Assembly (NCBI GenBank): GCA_031394355.1
Contig: JANNSU010000008.1
Span: 124,001-188,000 of the forward strand
Origin: JAEUMY01 sp031394355
GTDB taxonomy: Bacteria > Pseudomonadota > Gammaproteobacteria > Burkholderiales > Usitatibacteraceae
Length of the DNA stretch: 64,000 nucleotides
Direction: 5' to 3'
Shown here: piece by piece, positions 16,362-25,392 of the stretch
How the letters are laid out: the number at the start of each line of letters is the position of its first letter
How positions within the stretch are numbered: the stretch's first letter is position 1
The notes under the pieces: generated by a model
Database searches by the model: none
What the model was told of the DNA's origin: nothing
What the model saw: the letters and a program-made list of their open reading frames with translations, nothing else
Position numbers and translations under genes: made by a program

Positions 16362-17622
16362 GGTGGTGGGCAGAGAGTTGTTCAAGATGGGCCACGCGCA
16401 GAGATGCAGGCGGGTGGGAGTCGTACATCATGGAGTGCAACGGGTCGGGCGTGAGTGTGGACGCATTGTCGCGGTACAGCTTCACCAGTGCGCTCACCAG
16501 ATGGTTGGCCCGGGTTTCGCCTGCAGCAAAGGCATCCGCTTCGAACTCATGCTTGCGCGACATCACGCTGGACAGGGGTGAGAGGGGGAAGGTGAAAACC
16601 GGCAGCAGCATGAAGAACAGCAGCAGCGCTACGCCGGTCGACTGCATGCCTGCGAAGCCCAGCCCCTGATAGAACCAGGTCTTGTCGATGACCCAGCCCA
16701 TCGTAGCCAGGACCAGCAGGGCGATGCCGAAATGCGCAGCCATCATCTTCGGGATATGGCCCAACTTGAAATGACCCAGCTCGTGCGCGAGCACGGCTTC
16801 GATTTCTTCCGGTGACAGCCGCTCGATCAATGTATCGAAGAACACGATGCGTTTGGTGCGGCCGAACCCGGTGAAGTAGGCATTGCCGTGGCTGGACCGT
16901 TTGGAGCCATCCATCACGAAGAGACCCTGGGACTGAAAGCCGCATCGCAGCATCAAGGCTTCGATTCGTGACTTCAGCGATTCGTCAGCCAGCGGCGTGA
17001 ATGTGTTGAAGAGTGGTGCAATCCACTTGGGATAAACCACCATCATCGTGAGGCTGAACCCCAGCCACACCAGCCAGACGTAGAACCACCATAAGTCGCC
17101 CATCCGGCCCATGAGCCAGAACGTGATGAGCAAGAGCGGTACGCCGATGACAAGACCCAGCAACATGCCTTTGATGCCGTCCAGAATGAACAGCTTCAGC
17201 GTGAGCTTGTTGAATCCATAACGAGCTTCGATGACGAAGGTACGGATGATGTCGAAGGGCATCATGACCAAGCCCGATACCGCCATCACGGCGAGCACTG
17301 TCACCACGTCGCGCCAGACTGAGTTGCCGAGCCAGGCAAAGACAACCGAATCAATCAGCGCAATGCCGCCGCCAAGGGTGAAAAGCAACAGCAGCAGCGC
17401 GTCCGCCACAATCTCCTTCATGCCGAGGCGGGTCTTGTCTCTGGTGTAGTCGGCGGCTTTCTGATGTGCCGCCAGCTCGATGTGCGCGGCGAAGGCATCA
17501 GGCACCCGGTCGCGGTGGCGAGCCACGTGCTGCATCTGACGTCTGGCCAGAAGCAGCCGCGACACCAGGACGGCGACGAGCAGAGCAATGAAGAGATAGG
17601 TGAATGCGTTCACGTCATACAT
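16339..17622 (-). CDS. M48 (Ste24/CAAX-type) membrane metallopeptidase
   Basis: 427 residues with seven or so membrane helices. The zinc motif HELGH lies in VLAHELGHFKLGHI near residue 280, and a later E-F-E-A-D supplies the third ligand. The N-terminal half matches eukaryotic-like Ste24 endopeptidases rather than short HtpX. It probably cleaves membrane or misfolded proteins. The 3' end overlaps the phhB-like start region by 23 bp, consistent with an M48-phhB-rsgA operon. Confidence 0.92.
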   Translation of the reverse strand: MYDVNAFTYLFIALLVAVLVSRLLLARRQMQHVARHRDRVPDAFAAHIELAAHQKAADYTRDKTRLGMKEIVADALLLLLFTLGGGIALIDSVVFAWLGNSVWRDVVTVLAVMAVSGLVMMPFDIIRTFVIEARYGFNKLTLKLFILDGIKGMLLGLVIGVPLLLITFWLMGRMGDLWWFYVWLVWLGFSLTMMVVYPKWIAPLFNTFTPLADESLKSRIEALMLRCGFQSQGLFVMDGSKRSSHGNAYFTGFGRTKRIVFFDTLIERLSPEEIEAVLAHELGHFKLGHIPKMMAAHFGIALLVLATMGWVIDKTWFYQGLGFAGMQSTGVALLLFFMLLPVFTFPLSPLSSVMSRKHEFEADAFAAGETRANHLVSALVKLYRDNASTLTPDPLHSMMYDSHPPASLRVAHLEQLSAHHHASLRPA

Positions 17623-17687
17623 TCTACAGGTGACCTCGGGTGGCAGACCTTGTGAGAGAATTGCGGCGACAAGGACGGGGAAAGCCT

Positions 17688-18236
17688 ATGCCGCAAGATC
17701 AGAATAATCTGGTGTGGATTGACATGGAAATGACTGGTCTGGTTCCAGACAAGGACCGGATTATCGAGATTGCCATTGTCGTCACCAGTGCAACGCTCGA
17801 AACCGTGGCCGAGGCACCGGTGCTGGTCGTACACCAGCCCGATGCAGTGCTCAACGCCATGGACAGCTGGAACAAGGGTACGCACGGCAAGTCGGGTCTG
17901 ATAGACAAGGTCAAGGCGTCAACGTTCACCGATGCCGACGTCGAGAAGCAGATGATCGACTTCCTGAAGCAGCATGTGCCGGCCAGCATGTCGCCCATGT
18001 GCGGCAACTCCATTTGCCAGGATCGCCGTTTCATGGCCCGCTGGATGCCGCAGCTGGAGGACTATTTCCACTACCGCAATCTGGATGTGTCGACGCTGAA
18101 GGAGCTGGCCAAACGCTGGCGACCAACCCTTTTGGCCGGGATCACCAAGCATGGCAAACATGAAGCGCTTGCGGATATTTACGAGTCCATCGACGAGTTG
18201 AAGTACTACCGCGAGCATTTTTTGCGGATGGAGTGA
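17688..18236 (+). CDS. orn: Oligoribonuclease
   Basis: 182 residues, the typical size. It is a DEDDh 3'-5' exonuclease that degrades two-nucleotide RNAs, including pGpG. ExoI motif WIDMEMTGL is at residues 9-17, ExoII MCGNSICQDRRFM near residue 105, and ExoIII HEALADIYESIDEL near residue 160, with the catalytic His. ATG 17688 is chosen because it puts the first motif at the expected distance; the frame to 17640 adds 16 unconserved residues. It is divergent from the M48 gene. Confidence 0.97.
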   Translation: MPQDQNNLVWIDMEMTGLVPDKDRIIEIAIVVTSATLETVAEAPVLVVHQPDAVLNAMDSWNKGTHGKSGLIDKVKASTFTDADVEKQMIDFLKQHVPASMSPMCGNSICQDRRFMARWMPQLEDYFHYRNLDVSTLKELAKRWRPTLLAGITKHGKHEALADIYESIDELKYYREHFLRME

Positions 18237-18246
18237 ATCCGGTGTC

Positions 18247-18258
18247 GCGAATATTCGC
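18247..18258. repeat. GCGAATATTCGC palindrome copy 8 (perfect)
   Basis: In the 48-bp convergent gap, 10 bp past the orn stop and 26 bp past the LytTR gene stop. It could serve both 3' ends. Confidence 0.95.
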
Positions 18259-18284
18259 GATTCCAGAATACTCGTCGCCCGGCA

Positions 18285-19175
18285 TCACGCCCCTAGCTGC
18301 CTCAGTCCATCCCGGTACCGTCGACTGCAGGGGACCGTCGCGCCATCTTTCAGCTTGATGCGCGCATCGCCTGCTTCCAGCGGTTCAATCTCCATGATCT
18401 CCGCGATGTTCACGATGTAGCTCCGGTGCACCCGCACGAAGCGCTGTGGATCTAAACGCCCCTCGATGGCGGTCATCGTCGAGCGCAGCGGATAGTCGTG
18501 GCCGCGCACCCGCAGGTTCACATAGTTTCCCCAGGCCTGCAGCCATTCGATCTCCTGCGCGGGCAGCAGGAACTCCTTGCCCAGTTTCTTCACCAGGAAG
18601 CGTTCGGGACGTTCGATCGGTTCGACCGCCGGGCCGTCATCGGGGGCATCCAGCAGCCGCGCTTCGCCCTGCAGCCGCAGCAAGAAGAGTCGATACAGGC
18701 TGACGATCACCAGGATGAGTGCATACGCCCGCCCGTCCTTGAGATATTCATAGAGCAGTTCCTTGGGCCAGTTGCCGAACTCGTAGCTGGCACCCTGCGT
18801 GGCGTAAATGGCCTTTCGAATCGCCACCATGACCACAACGTGAGTGACAGACACGACGACGCTGGCGAGTACATGCCAAGGCAGGTGCTGCTTCATGACG
18901 CCGATGTAAAGCGGGAAGCGTCGCTCGAACGCGATGATGGCGGGCACGAGGCACAGCATGGTCAGGTTGCTGGTCCATTCCCATACCGCGGGTTCCCAAC
19001 TGGCGAAGCCCAGCTTCAGCCGCTCCACATCGATCATCACCGTGATGGTGTTGAACGCAGCATGCAGGCAGAAAAAGAACACCCAGAACCCGACTTCGAC
19101 GACCGGGCGCCAGGGCTGGTAACGGGTCAGGAAGTCGCGCGGGTCAGCGGGAGGCAGTGGTGGTGGCTCGGACAT
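18285..19175 (-). CDS. Membrane-anchored LytTR-family transcriptional regulator
   Basis: 296 residues. The N-terminal half holds four hydrophobic helices with no receiver domain. The C-terminal 100 residues are a LytTR DNA-binding domain (FLVKKLGKEFLLPAQEIEWL, GNYVNLRV, LDPQRFVRVHRSYIVNI). Such one-component membrane LytTR proteins sense an unknown envelope cue. It is convergent with orn and divergent from the acyltransferase gene at 19334, a possible target by position only. Confidence 0.9.
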   Translation of the reverse strand: MSEPPPLPPADPRDFLTRYQPWRPVVEVGFWVFFFCLHAAFNTITVMIDVERLKLGFASWEPAVWEWTSNLTMLCLVPAIIAFERRFPLYIGVMKQHLPWHVLASVVVSVTHVVVMVAIRKAIYATQGASYEFGNWPKELLYEYLKDGRAYALILVIVSLYRLFLLRLQGEARLLDAPDDGPAVEPIERPERFLVKKLGKEFLLPAQEIEWLQAWGNYVNLRVRGHDYPLRSTMTAIEGRLDPQRFVRVHRSYIVNIAEIMEIEPLEAGDARIKLKDGATVPCSRRYRDGLRQLGA

Positions 19176-19333
19176 GCGCGGATTCTACGTTCGTGACGAG
19201 CGGGACGAGTGGAATTTCGTCCCTCCAGCCCACCACTCGTCACCAAGTCCCGAATTTTCAACCCATTTTTCACCATCGCGGGCCGGGTGGCGGCAGGCTG
19301 CAGGCATCTTTCACCGCGCACTTCCTGACTGCC

Positions 19334-20539
19334 ATGATTCCCCAAACTGCCAGACGCCACGACATCGACGCGCTCCGCGCCATCGCTTTTTCACTGCTCA
19401 TCCTGTACCACATCGCCATGCTGTACGTGGCCGAATGGGGCTGGCATCTCAAGAGCCCTCACACCAGCGAAGCCCTGCAGCTGCCCATGCTGTTCGTCAA
19501 CCGCTGGCGCATGGACCTGATCTTTCTGGTGAGCGGGCTGGCCACCGCCTTCCTGTTCGCCAGCCGGACGCCGGGCCAGTTCCTGAAGGTCAGGGTTCCC
19601 AAGCTCTTCATCCCGTTGCTGTTCGGGGTGCTGGTTGTGGTGCCGATCCAGCCTTACTGCCAGGGTGTGGCCAATGGTCTGGTGGAGCCGGGCTTCCTGC
19701 AGTTTCTTAAGAATTACTACACGGGCTACCAGTGGCCAAAAGGTGCCTTCGATGGCTGGGAATATGGCTTCACCTGGAACCATCTCTGGTATCTGGTTTA
19801 CTTGCTGGTCTACACGTTGCTGCTGGCTGCGTTGAAGCCACTGTTGGACTCACGCGCCGGACGCGCATTCCATCGACGGCTCGAATCCCTGCGCGGCTGG
19901 CGTCTGCTCGTGTATCCAGCGGTGTTGTTCTTCGGGCTCACGCTCACATTGCAGATCTTCTTTCCCCAAACCCACAATCTCATTGAGGATTGGTACTTCC
20001 ACCTGCGCTATTTTTCGATGTTCCTCATCGGGTTCTGGCTGGCCCGGTCAGATGTGCTGTGGATGGAATTGCTGCGTTTGCGCAAGGTGGCGTTGGCGGC
20101 CGCGTTGATGGTGTTCGCGGTGTATTACGTGTCGATCGAAGTGGTGCCCAATCCCGCGCCCTATCCATCGCTTGTGCTCATCTGGGTCCTGCGGAACCTC
20201 TACCTCTGGCTTGCACTCGCGGCCATCCTGGGCTGGGGGCATGCGCTGCTCAATCGCCCGTTCCGCTGGCTGCCCTTTGCCAACGAGGCCGTTTTCCCGT
20301 GGTACGTCCTGCATCAAAGCGTGATTGTTTTACTGGCCTACTGGCTACTGCCGTTGAAGCTGGGCCCGGTGCTGGAGCCGCTGCTCGTGATCGCGGGCAC
20401 CATTGCCACGTGCTGTGTGTTGCACGTGGGCGTCATCCGGCGAGTGGCATGGTTGCGGTTGTGCTTCGGGATGAAGCCCATGCCGTCAGGTGTTGCGAAT
20501 ATTCGCGTTACATCCGCAACACCCCGCACGGCAGATTAG
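19334..20539 (+). CDS. Acyltransferase family (acyltransferase 3 / OpgC-like) membrane protein
   Basis: 401 residues with about ten membrane helices. The N-terminal RRHDIDALRAIAFSLLILYH carries the family R-x-x-x-x-D-x-L-R-x-x-A signature. Members transfer acyl or succinyl groups to glucans, LPS or other envelope glycans; the substrate is unknown. ATG 19334 is taken because the upstream frame is low-complexity and unconserved. The last 15 residues follow a palindrome copy (A-N-I-R) and look like a replaced tail. It overlaps the convergent DUF6265 gene by four bases. Confidence 0.88.
   Translation: MIPQTARRHDIDALRAIAFSLLILYHIAMLYVAEWGWHLKSPHTSEALQLPMLFVNRWRMDLIFLVSGLATAFLFASRTPGQFLKVRVPKLFIPLLFGVLVVVPIQPYCQGVANGLVEPGFLQFLKNYYTGYQWPKGAFDGWEYGFTWNHLWYLVYLLVYTLLLAALKPLLDSRAGRAFHRRLESLRGWRLLVYPAVLFFGLTLTLQIFFPQTHNLIEDWYFHLRYFSMFLIGFWLARSDVLWMELLRLRKVALAAALMVFAVYYVSIEVVPNPAPYPSLVLIWVLRNLYLWLALAAILGWGHALLNRPFRWLPFANEAVFPWYVLHQSVIVLLAYWLLPLKLGPVLEPLLVIAGTIATCCVLHVGVIRRVAWLRLCFGMKPMPSGVANIRVTSATPRTAD
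20495..20506. repeat. GCGAATATTCGC palindrome copy 9 (perfect)
   Basis: In the last 45 bp of the acyltransferase gene; read as A-N-I-R. Confidence 0.95.
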
Positions 20540-20988
20540 AGCGCTCGCTTGAACCGCCACTCCATCGCCCGCTCCTTGCCACCGATGCTGCCCTCGATGC
20601 GCGCCAGCAGGTTGTCGCCGTCACGCTGATAAATGATGCGGGTGGGGAAGTCGTGGGTGGGGTTCTCGAACACGACGCGGTTGTCCTTCAGGTCCTTCAG
20701 CGGAAACTCTGTGGGCGGCAGGCGGCCACCGGGGCTCGCGAGATAAACAATTTTGTCGTCGCGTTTCACGATGCGCAGGAATTCGAATCCGCTCTTGCCG
20801 CCGCGTAGCGATGTGTTGGCTGCCGCCATGACGTCGCCACGCGGCGCAGTCCAAACCTCCTGGGTTTCGGCGCGCTCGGTTTTCTCGCTCCATGAACCCG
20901 CCAGAAAGGACAGCGCATTGATGTCCTGGGCAAAGCTGGCAGGGGTGAAGGCCAGCAACGATGCGGCCAGTGTGAGGCGAATAGTCAT
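20536..20988 (-). CDS. Exported DUF6265-family protein
   Basis: 150 residues with a signal peptide (LAASLLAFTPASFA) and the family opening ALSFLAGSWSEKTE. The rest is a lipocalin-like beta sheet pattern (EVWTAPRGDVMAAANTS, RVVFENPTHDFPTRIIY). The function is unknown; such folds usually bind small hydrophobic ligands. It is convergent with the acyltransferase gene, with a four-base overlap of stops. Confidence 0.8.
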   Translation of the reverse strand: MTIRLTLAASLLAFTPASFAQDINALSFLAGSWSEKTERAETQEVWTAPRGDVMAAANTSLRGGKSGFEFLRIVKRDDKIVYLASPGGRLPPTEFPLKDLKDNRVVFENPTHDFPTRIIYQRDGDNLLARIEGSIGGKERAMEWRFKRAL

Positions 20989-21073
20989 TGAAGGGATTCC
21001 TGTGCGTTAAGTGGGGATTGCGACCGCATGTTCCCACGCCACACTTCGCTTGAATTGTACGAAAACGACGCCT

Positions 21074-21880
21074 CTACCTGGCGGGCAGGGATACCAATGC
21101 CGAAGACAAGGCGCCCGCACCGGAGAGGAAGGCGCGCGGTGCCTTGCCGGCGTAGCGCTTGAAATCGCGGATCATGTGGGCGTGGTCAAAGTAGCCCGCA
21201 GCCAGCGCGGCGGTGAGCCACGGGCTGGGCACATCGGCATTGAGTTCGTCGAACACGGCACGGAATCGCACCAGCGAGGCCAGCAGTTTCAAGCTGAGGC
21301 CGGACGTGGCTTTCATGCGCCGCTCCAATTGACGCAGGGACAGATTGTTACCTTGAGCCAGCGTCTCAGGGGCCACCTGACCCCGGCTGGCAAATATTTC
21401 GGCCACCGACCAGGCCACGGCAGCATCCATCGTTGCCGGGTGCCGCGACAGCGCGCTCACGATGCTCTCGACCAGATGCACACGTTCAGTGTCGACGGCG
21501 TGGGTGAGTCGCTTCCGCCAGAAGGCGATGTCGCGATGCCGCAGCGGCATTCGCGTGTCGAGTGATGCGACAGGTGAGATTGGAATGAACCGCGAGATGG
21601 CATGCGGCCACAGCCGAATGCCCAGGACGCCGACTTTGCCCTGCGCCCGCAGCACCAGTGGCCGGGTGATATTGCCCGCGAGGAGCAAGGGAGGCTGATT
21701 GCGCCATCTGTCCGCAGTCGCGAGTTCACGATAGGGCGCACCAAAGTGCAGGATGATTTCCGGGCAGCCATCCGGCACGATGCGTTCATCGTGCGGATCG
21801 TCGAAGCTGGCCTCGAAGATCCAGATGCAGCGGACGATGTCGCTCAGGTCCTGCGGGGCCGGGAATTCGCTGTAGCGCAT
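21074..21880 (-). CDS. AraC-family transcriptional regulator
   Basis: About 268 residues. The N-terminal domain (IVPDGCPEIILHFG) is the type with a DUF6597-like ligand region. The C-terminal two helix-turn-helix motifs span roughly residues 160-255 (LSLRQLERRMKATSG, AALAAGYFDHAHMIRDFKRYAGKAP). ATG 21880 is used; a GTG at 21886 is equally in frame. It is separated from the downstream DUF6265 gene by 85 bp. The inducer is unknown. Confidence 0.88.
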   Translation of the reverse strand: MRYSEFPAPQDLSDIVRCIWIFEASFDDPHDERIVPDGCPEIILHFGAPYRELATADRWRNQPPLLLAGNITRPLVLRAQGKVGVLGIRLWPHAISRFIPISPVASLDTRMPLRHRDIAFWRKRLTHAVDTERVHLVESIVSALSRHPATMDAAVAWSVAEIFASRGQVAPETLAQGNNLSLRQLERRMKATSGLSLKLLASLVRFRAVFDELNADVPSPWLTAALAAGYFDHAHMIRDFKRYAGKAPRAFLSGAGALSSALVSLPAR

Positions 21881-21904
21881 TCGCACATGGTCGCAAATAT
21901 CGGA

Positions 21905-23125
21905 TCAGGCTGCTTGAATTCCCGGCTCGATCTTCGCCTCCCGTATCGGCAGATTCACCACTGCTGCCGCTGCGGCCAACGCCATGTCCGCGTACCACAT
22001 GAGGTTGTAGTTGCTGAAGCGCTCCATCGCCAGCCCGCCCAGCCAGGCGCCGAAGAAGCTGCCGATCTGGTGCGAGAACAGGGTAAGACCGAAGAGAGTC
22101 GCGAGATAGCGCGTGCCGAATAGCTTGCCGACCACGCCCGCAGTCGGCGGCACCGTGGCGAGCCAGGTGAGGCCAAGGCCGGCCGCGAAAAGATAGAACG
22201 TCAGTTCGGTCTTGGGCGCCAGCAGATAGATCCCGATGAGCAGCGCGCGCGAGGCGTACATCCAGAAGAGGATGTATTTGCTGCGATAGTGGCCCACGCC
22301 CCAGCCAGCCAGCAAACTGCCAACGATGTTGGCGAGGCCGATGATGGCAAGCGACCAGCTCGCAACATTGGCGGGTAGTCCGCAGAGCTGGATCTCGCCG
22401 GGCAGATGCGTGACCAGAAAGGCGATGTGAAAGCCGCAGGTGAAGAAGCCCGCATGCAGCAGCAAGTAGCTTGGATCTTTCAGCGCCGACCTGACCGCAG
22501 AGCCAAGCGACTGCTCAGGCTCTGCGGAAGCCTTCACCTCAACAGAAGCAGCGGGCTTGCGCAGGCCCAACGTCAGGGGCAGCGCGGCCAGCGTGATGAT
22601 CGCCATGGACCACATTGCGCCCATCCAGCCGAACGAGGAGATCAGTTTCTGCAAGAGCGGCGCGAACACGAACTGGCCGAACGACCCGCCCGCGTTAATC
22701 ATCCCCGACGCCATGCCGCGCCTTTCGGCAGGCAGGCGCTGCGCGGCCGCGCCGATCAAGACCGAGAAGCTGCCCGCGCCGGCCCCGATGGCAGAAAGCA
22801 GGCCGAGGGAAAACACCAGTCCCCAGGTGGAGTCCATGAACGGCGTGATTGCGCTGCCCAGCGCCAGCACGACGAGCCCGACTGCCAACACGCGTGCAGG
22901 TCCATGCTTGTCTGCGATGGCGCCCGCAATGGGCTGGATGGCGCCCCAGGTGAATTGCCCAACTGCCATGGCGAAGCTGACCGCGGCGAGGCCCACGCCG
23001 GTTGCCGTATTCAACGGAGACACAAACAGCCCCAATGACTGCCGTGCGCCCATGGTGATCATCAGGATGGCGGCTGCGATGAGCGTGACCAGCCACCAGG
23101 CTTGTGCGGGACGGGTTGACGTCAT
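21905..23125 (-). CDS. MFS transporter
   Basis: 406 residues with twelve hydrophobic helices. The family loop between helices 2 and 3 reads GAIADKHGPARVLAVG. It resembles oxalate/formate-type or OFA-like antiporters at this level, but the substrate is not assignable. The ATG at 23125 leaves a short cytoplasmic N-terminus; the frame to 23194 would overlap the MarR gene. It lies 31 bp downstream of marR in the same direction, so it is the likely regulated target. Confidence 0.9.
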   Translation of the reverse strand: MTSTRPAQAWWLVTLIAAAILMITMGARQSLGLFVSPLNTATGVGLAAVSFAMAVGQFTWGAIQPIAGAIADKHGPARVLAVGLVVLALGSAITPFMDSTWGLVFSLGLLSAIGAGAGSFSVLIGAAAQRLPAERRGMASGMINAGGSFGQFVFAPLLQKLISSFGWMGAMWSMAIITLAALPLTLGLRKPAASVEVKASAEPEQSLGSAVRSALKDPSYLLLHAGFFTCGFHIAFLVTHLPGEIQLCGLPANVASWSLAIIGLANIVGSLLAGWGVGHYRSKYILFWMYASRALLIGIYLLAPKTELTFYLFAAGLGLTWLATVPPTAGVVGKLFGTRYLATLFGLTLFSHQIGSFFGAWLGGLAMERFSNYNLMWYADMALAAAAAVVNLPIREAKIEPGIQAA

Positions 23126-23156
23126 GTTCAGTTTTTCTCCGGAAGGGCCGGTTTCA

Positions 23157-23723
23157 TCAATTGTTCGCCGGTAAAGCTGGCTTGAGTTGGGCAAGCGTGT
23201 TTTCGAGATCGAGATTGAGGCGGGCTATGTAGTCGCGGCCGAGCTGAGTCTCCAGCGCCAACTGCGCCTTGGCCCATTCAGTCTGCGCAAGCGTTCTGGC
23301 AGAGAGGCCATCAGCCGTGAGTCGGTATTCCCGTTTTCGTGCGTCATGGCAGGTACAACTTTCCACCCAGCCCGCCTTGACCAGCGGAGTGAGATTGCGA
23401 GTCAACGTGGTGCGGTCCATCTCCAACCGGTTGGCCAGTTCAAGTACGGATTGTGGCTTGTCGGAGAGATTGGCCAGTAGCGAGTACTGCCCGAGCCGCA
23501 AGCCGACCGGCCGCAGCCAGGCTTCATAAAACGCGGTCATGCGCCGCATCAGCTTGCGAACCCGGCCGCCAGTGCAGGGCAGGGGCTCGCCGACTGCTGC
23601 CAGTGCCGCCGGGCTATGCGGCGGAGCGCTTGTCGTGATCGCGCCGGTCGCGTTGGCCGCTTCGTTTTCAGCTGTTGAAGCGAGCGCCATTTCGGTGAGC
23701 AAGGGAGCGCCAGATATGTGCAT
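23157..23723 (-). CDS. MarR-family transcriptional regulator
   Basis: About 188 residues. The winged-helix core lies in the middle (SVLELANRLEMDRTTLTRNLTPL, then the KREYRLTADG wing), with dimerisation helices at the ends. An Ala-rich N-terminal extension of 40 residues is not conserved, so the start could be 23690. Several Cys residues (PCTGG, CTCHD) might allow redox sensing, which is speculative. A 20-bp palindrome overlapping the start suggests autoregulation. The MFS gene follows. Confidence 0.87.
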   Translation of the reverse strand: MHISGAPLLTEMALASTAENEAANATGAITTSAPPHSPAALAAVGEPLPCTGGRVRKLMRRMTAFYEAWLRPVGLRLGQYSLLANLSDKPQSVLELANRLEMDRTTLTRNLTPLVKAGWVESCTCHDARKREYRLTADGLSARTLAQTEWAKAQLALETQLGRDYIARLNLDLENTLAQLKPALPANN

Positions 23724-23733
23724 ATGCACATAT
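23714..23733. promoter_or_regulatory. 20-bp perfect palindrome at the marR start: candidate operator
   Basis: ATATGTGCAT is followed directly by its exact complement ATGCACATAT. MarR dimers typically bind AT-rich palindromes of this length near their own promoter. Confidence 0.6.
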
Positions 23734-23873
23734 TGAAGTGTTGTCGAATCCGGGTCAATCCGGGGCGCCCAAAATAAGTTTTGGCGCGCGCAATAGTTGG
23801 CACGGTCCCTGCGTTATCAAGTTTGTCTAGAACCTGCCCATGACCGCAAGTCCTGAATTTCCGGAGCCACACG

Positions 23874-24239
23874 ATGAATGCCACCGCCCTGCCAACCCTG
23901 ATGGACCAGCGCCCCCTGAAGCGTGTCATGCACGCGATTCTGGGTTCGACACTGTTCGGTCTGTTTGCAGCGACCGGTGTCCGTGCAGAGGCTCAGATGG
24001 AATCTCAAGTAACTGAAGATATTGCACTTTCAGGTTATGTAGCGGGTGTTGTGTTGCCCTTGGATGAGTCGTTCTCAGCCCATCGCCCACTCCCCATGAC
24101 CCACGCACCGGTGGCGACACCGGACGGTTTTTTCATGGATGACGAGATGGATGACGCGGCTTATCGCGCCATGCTCGACGACATCCAGATGCAGCAATTC
24201 ATCCTCGTTGGCGGAATCGACCTCCAACCCAAGGACTGA
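23874..24239 (+). CDS. Hypothetical exported protein
   Basis: 121 residues. A basic N-terminus and hydrophobic stretch (HAILGSTLFGLFAATGVRA) look like a long signal peptide ending at A-E-A. The mature part is acidic (FFMDDEMDDAAYRAMLDD) with no recognised domain. It is divergent from marR, and an intrinsic terminator follows at 24291-24313. The clear start, terminator and compositional fit support a real gene; the function is unknown. Confidence 0.6.
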   Translation: MNATALPTLMDQRPLKRVMHAILGSTLFGLFAATGVRAEAQMESQVTEDIALSGYVAGVVLPLDESFSAHRPLPMTHAPVATPDGFFMDDEMDDAAYRAMLDDIQMQQFILVGGIDLQPKD

Positions 24240-24290
24240 CACCGTGTTTTTGCAGTAGATCAGACTCAAGCGCCTCTAAAACCAAAAGAG

Positions 24291-24313
24291 AAACCCGCCG
24301 AAAGGCGGGTTTT
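24291..24313 (+). terminator. Rho-independent terminator
   Basis: An AAACCCGCC stem, GAAA loop and GGCGGGTTTT sit about 50 bp past the hypothetical gene stop, with a further T-rich stretch after it. Confidence 0.8.
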
Positions 24314-24463
24314 CTCATTTTTGTGTCGCCAAATTACGACACTTCTGGGGTGGCGGAAACAGTAACCTGTTGATTTAAAATGGTTCGGTACTGTCTCCAG
24401 AAAGCGACAACTGCGTGTTTCACCACACCTGTTGCGTCACTGTCCTGTTTTTTGGCCCCGTTT

Positions 24464-25327
24464 CTATACGTTTCCTGCGAACGTGTCGCAGGCTTTGAGG
24501 CTGCCGGTCTCGAATCCGGTCTTGAACCAGCGCACCCGCTGCGCCGAGCTGCCGTGCGTGAACGAGTCAGGCACCACCCGGCCCGACGACGCGCGCTGCA
24601 GGGCGTCATCACCAATGGCGGTCGCGGCACGCATCGCTTCCTCGATGTCGCCAGGCTCGATGAAAGGCTTTGCCTTGTGTGCATGATGGGCCCACACGCC
24701 GGCATAGCAGTCAGCCTGCAGTTCGACACGCACCGAGACCTTGTTGTATTCCTTCTCTGACAATTGCTGCCGAAGCCTCGACGTCTTCTGGGATACGCCG
24801 GTCAGCTTCTGCACGTGATGGCCGACCTCATGTGCAATGACATAGGCGCGGGCGAAATCCCCCGCAGCGCGGTAGCGGCGTTCGAGCTCGGTAAAGAACT
24901 GCAGGTCGAGATACATTTTCTCGTCGGCAGGGCAATAGAACGGTCCGCTGGCCGTGTCCCCCGTCCCGCAGGCGGTGGGTGTTGCGCCCGTGAAGACCAC
25001 CAGTTTGGGTTCGCGATATTGCGCGCCACCAGCCTTGAAGATGGCTTGCCAGGCATCTTCCGTCTTTGCAAGGACCTGGCGCAGCTCGCGGATCATCTCG
25101 CGCTGCGGATCAGTGGCGGGGTCAACCGGCTGCGCAGCGCGAGAGGGCGCGGCACCCTGCACCTGCTCCGCGACCCCCATCAACGTGGAGGGGTTGATGT
25201 CGAGGAACCAGCTCACGATGAGGATGATCACCACGGCACCGATGCTGAGTCCGCCCTTGCCGCCAAGACTGCTACCGCCCCGGCGATCTTCGACGTTGCT
25301 GCTTTCGCGTTCGTCATCCAGCTTCAT
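24464..25327 (-). CDS. YpfJ-family neutral zinc metallopeptidase
   Basis: 287 residues. It has a charged N-terminus with DDERESSNVEDRRG, one membrane helix (GAVVIILIVSWFL) and a large periplasmic domain with the zinc motif HEVGHH near residue 165. Cys-rich GFYCP-like loops and the C-terminal GSSAQRVRWFKTGFETG match the family. It is a membrane-anchored metalloprotease of unknown substrate. It is the only gene between two opposing terminators. Confidence 0.9.
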   Translation of the reverse strand: MKLDDERESSNVEDRRGGSSLGGKGGLSIGAVVIILIVSWFLDINPSTLMGVAEQVQGAAPSRAAQPVDPATDPQREMIRELRQVLAKTEDAWQAIFKAGGAQYREPKLVVFTGATPTACGTGDTASGPFYCPADEKMYLDLQFFTELERRYRAAGDFARAYVIAHEVGHHVQKLTGVSQKTSRLRQQLSEKEYNKVSVRVELQADCYAGVWAHHAHKAKPFIEPGDIEEAMRAATAIGDDALQRASSGRVVPDSFTHGSSAQRVRWFKTGFETGSLKACDTFAGNV

Positions 25328-25392
25328 GCAGCATCCCTTTGATTGTGTTCACAAGCGAATCCGATGCGCCCTCAAAAGCGGGCTGATCTTTC

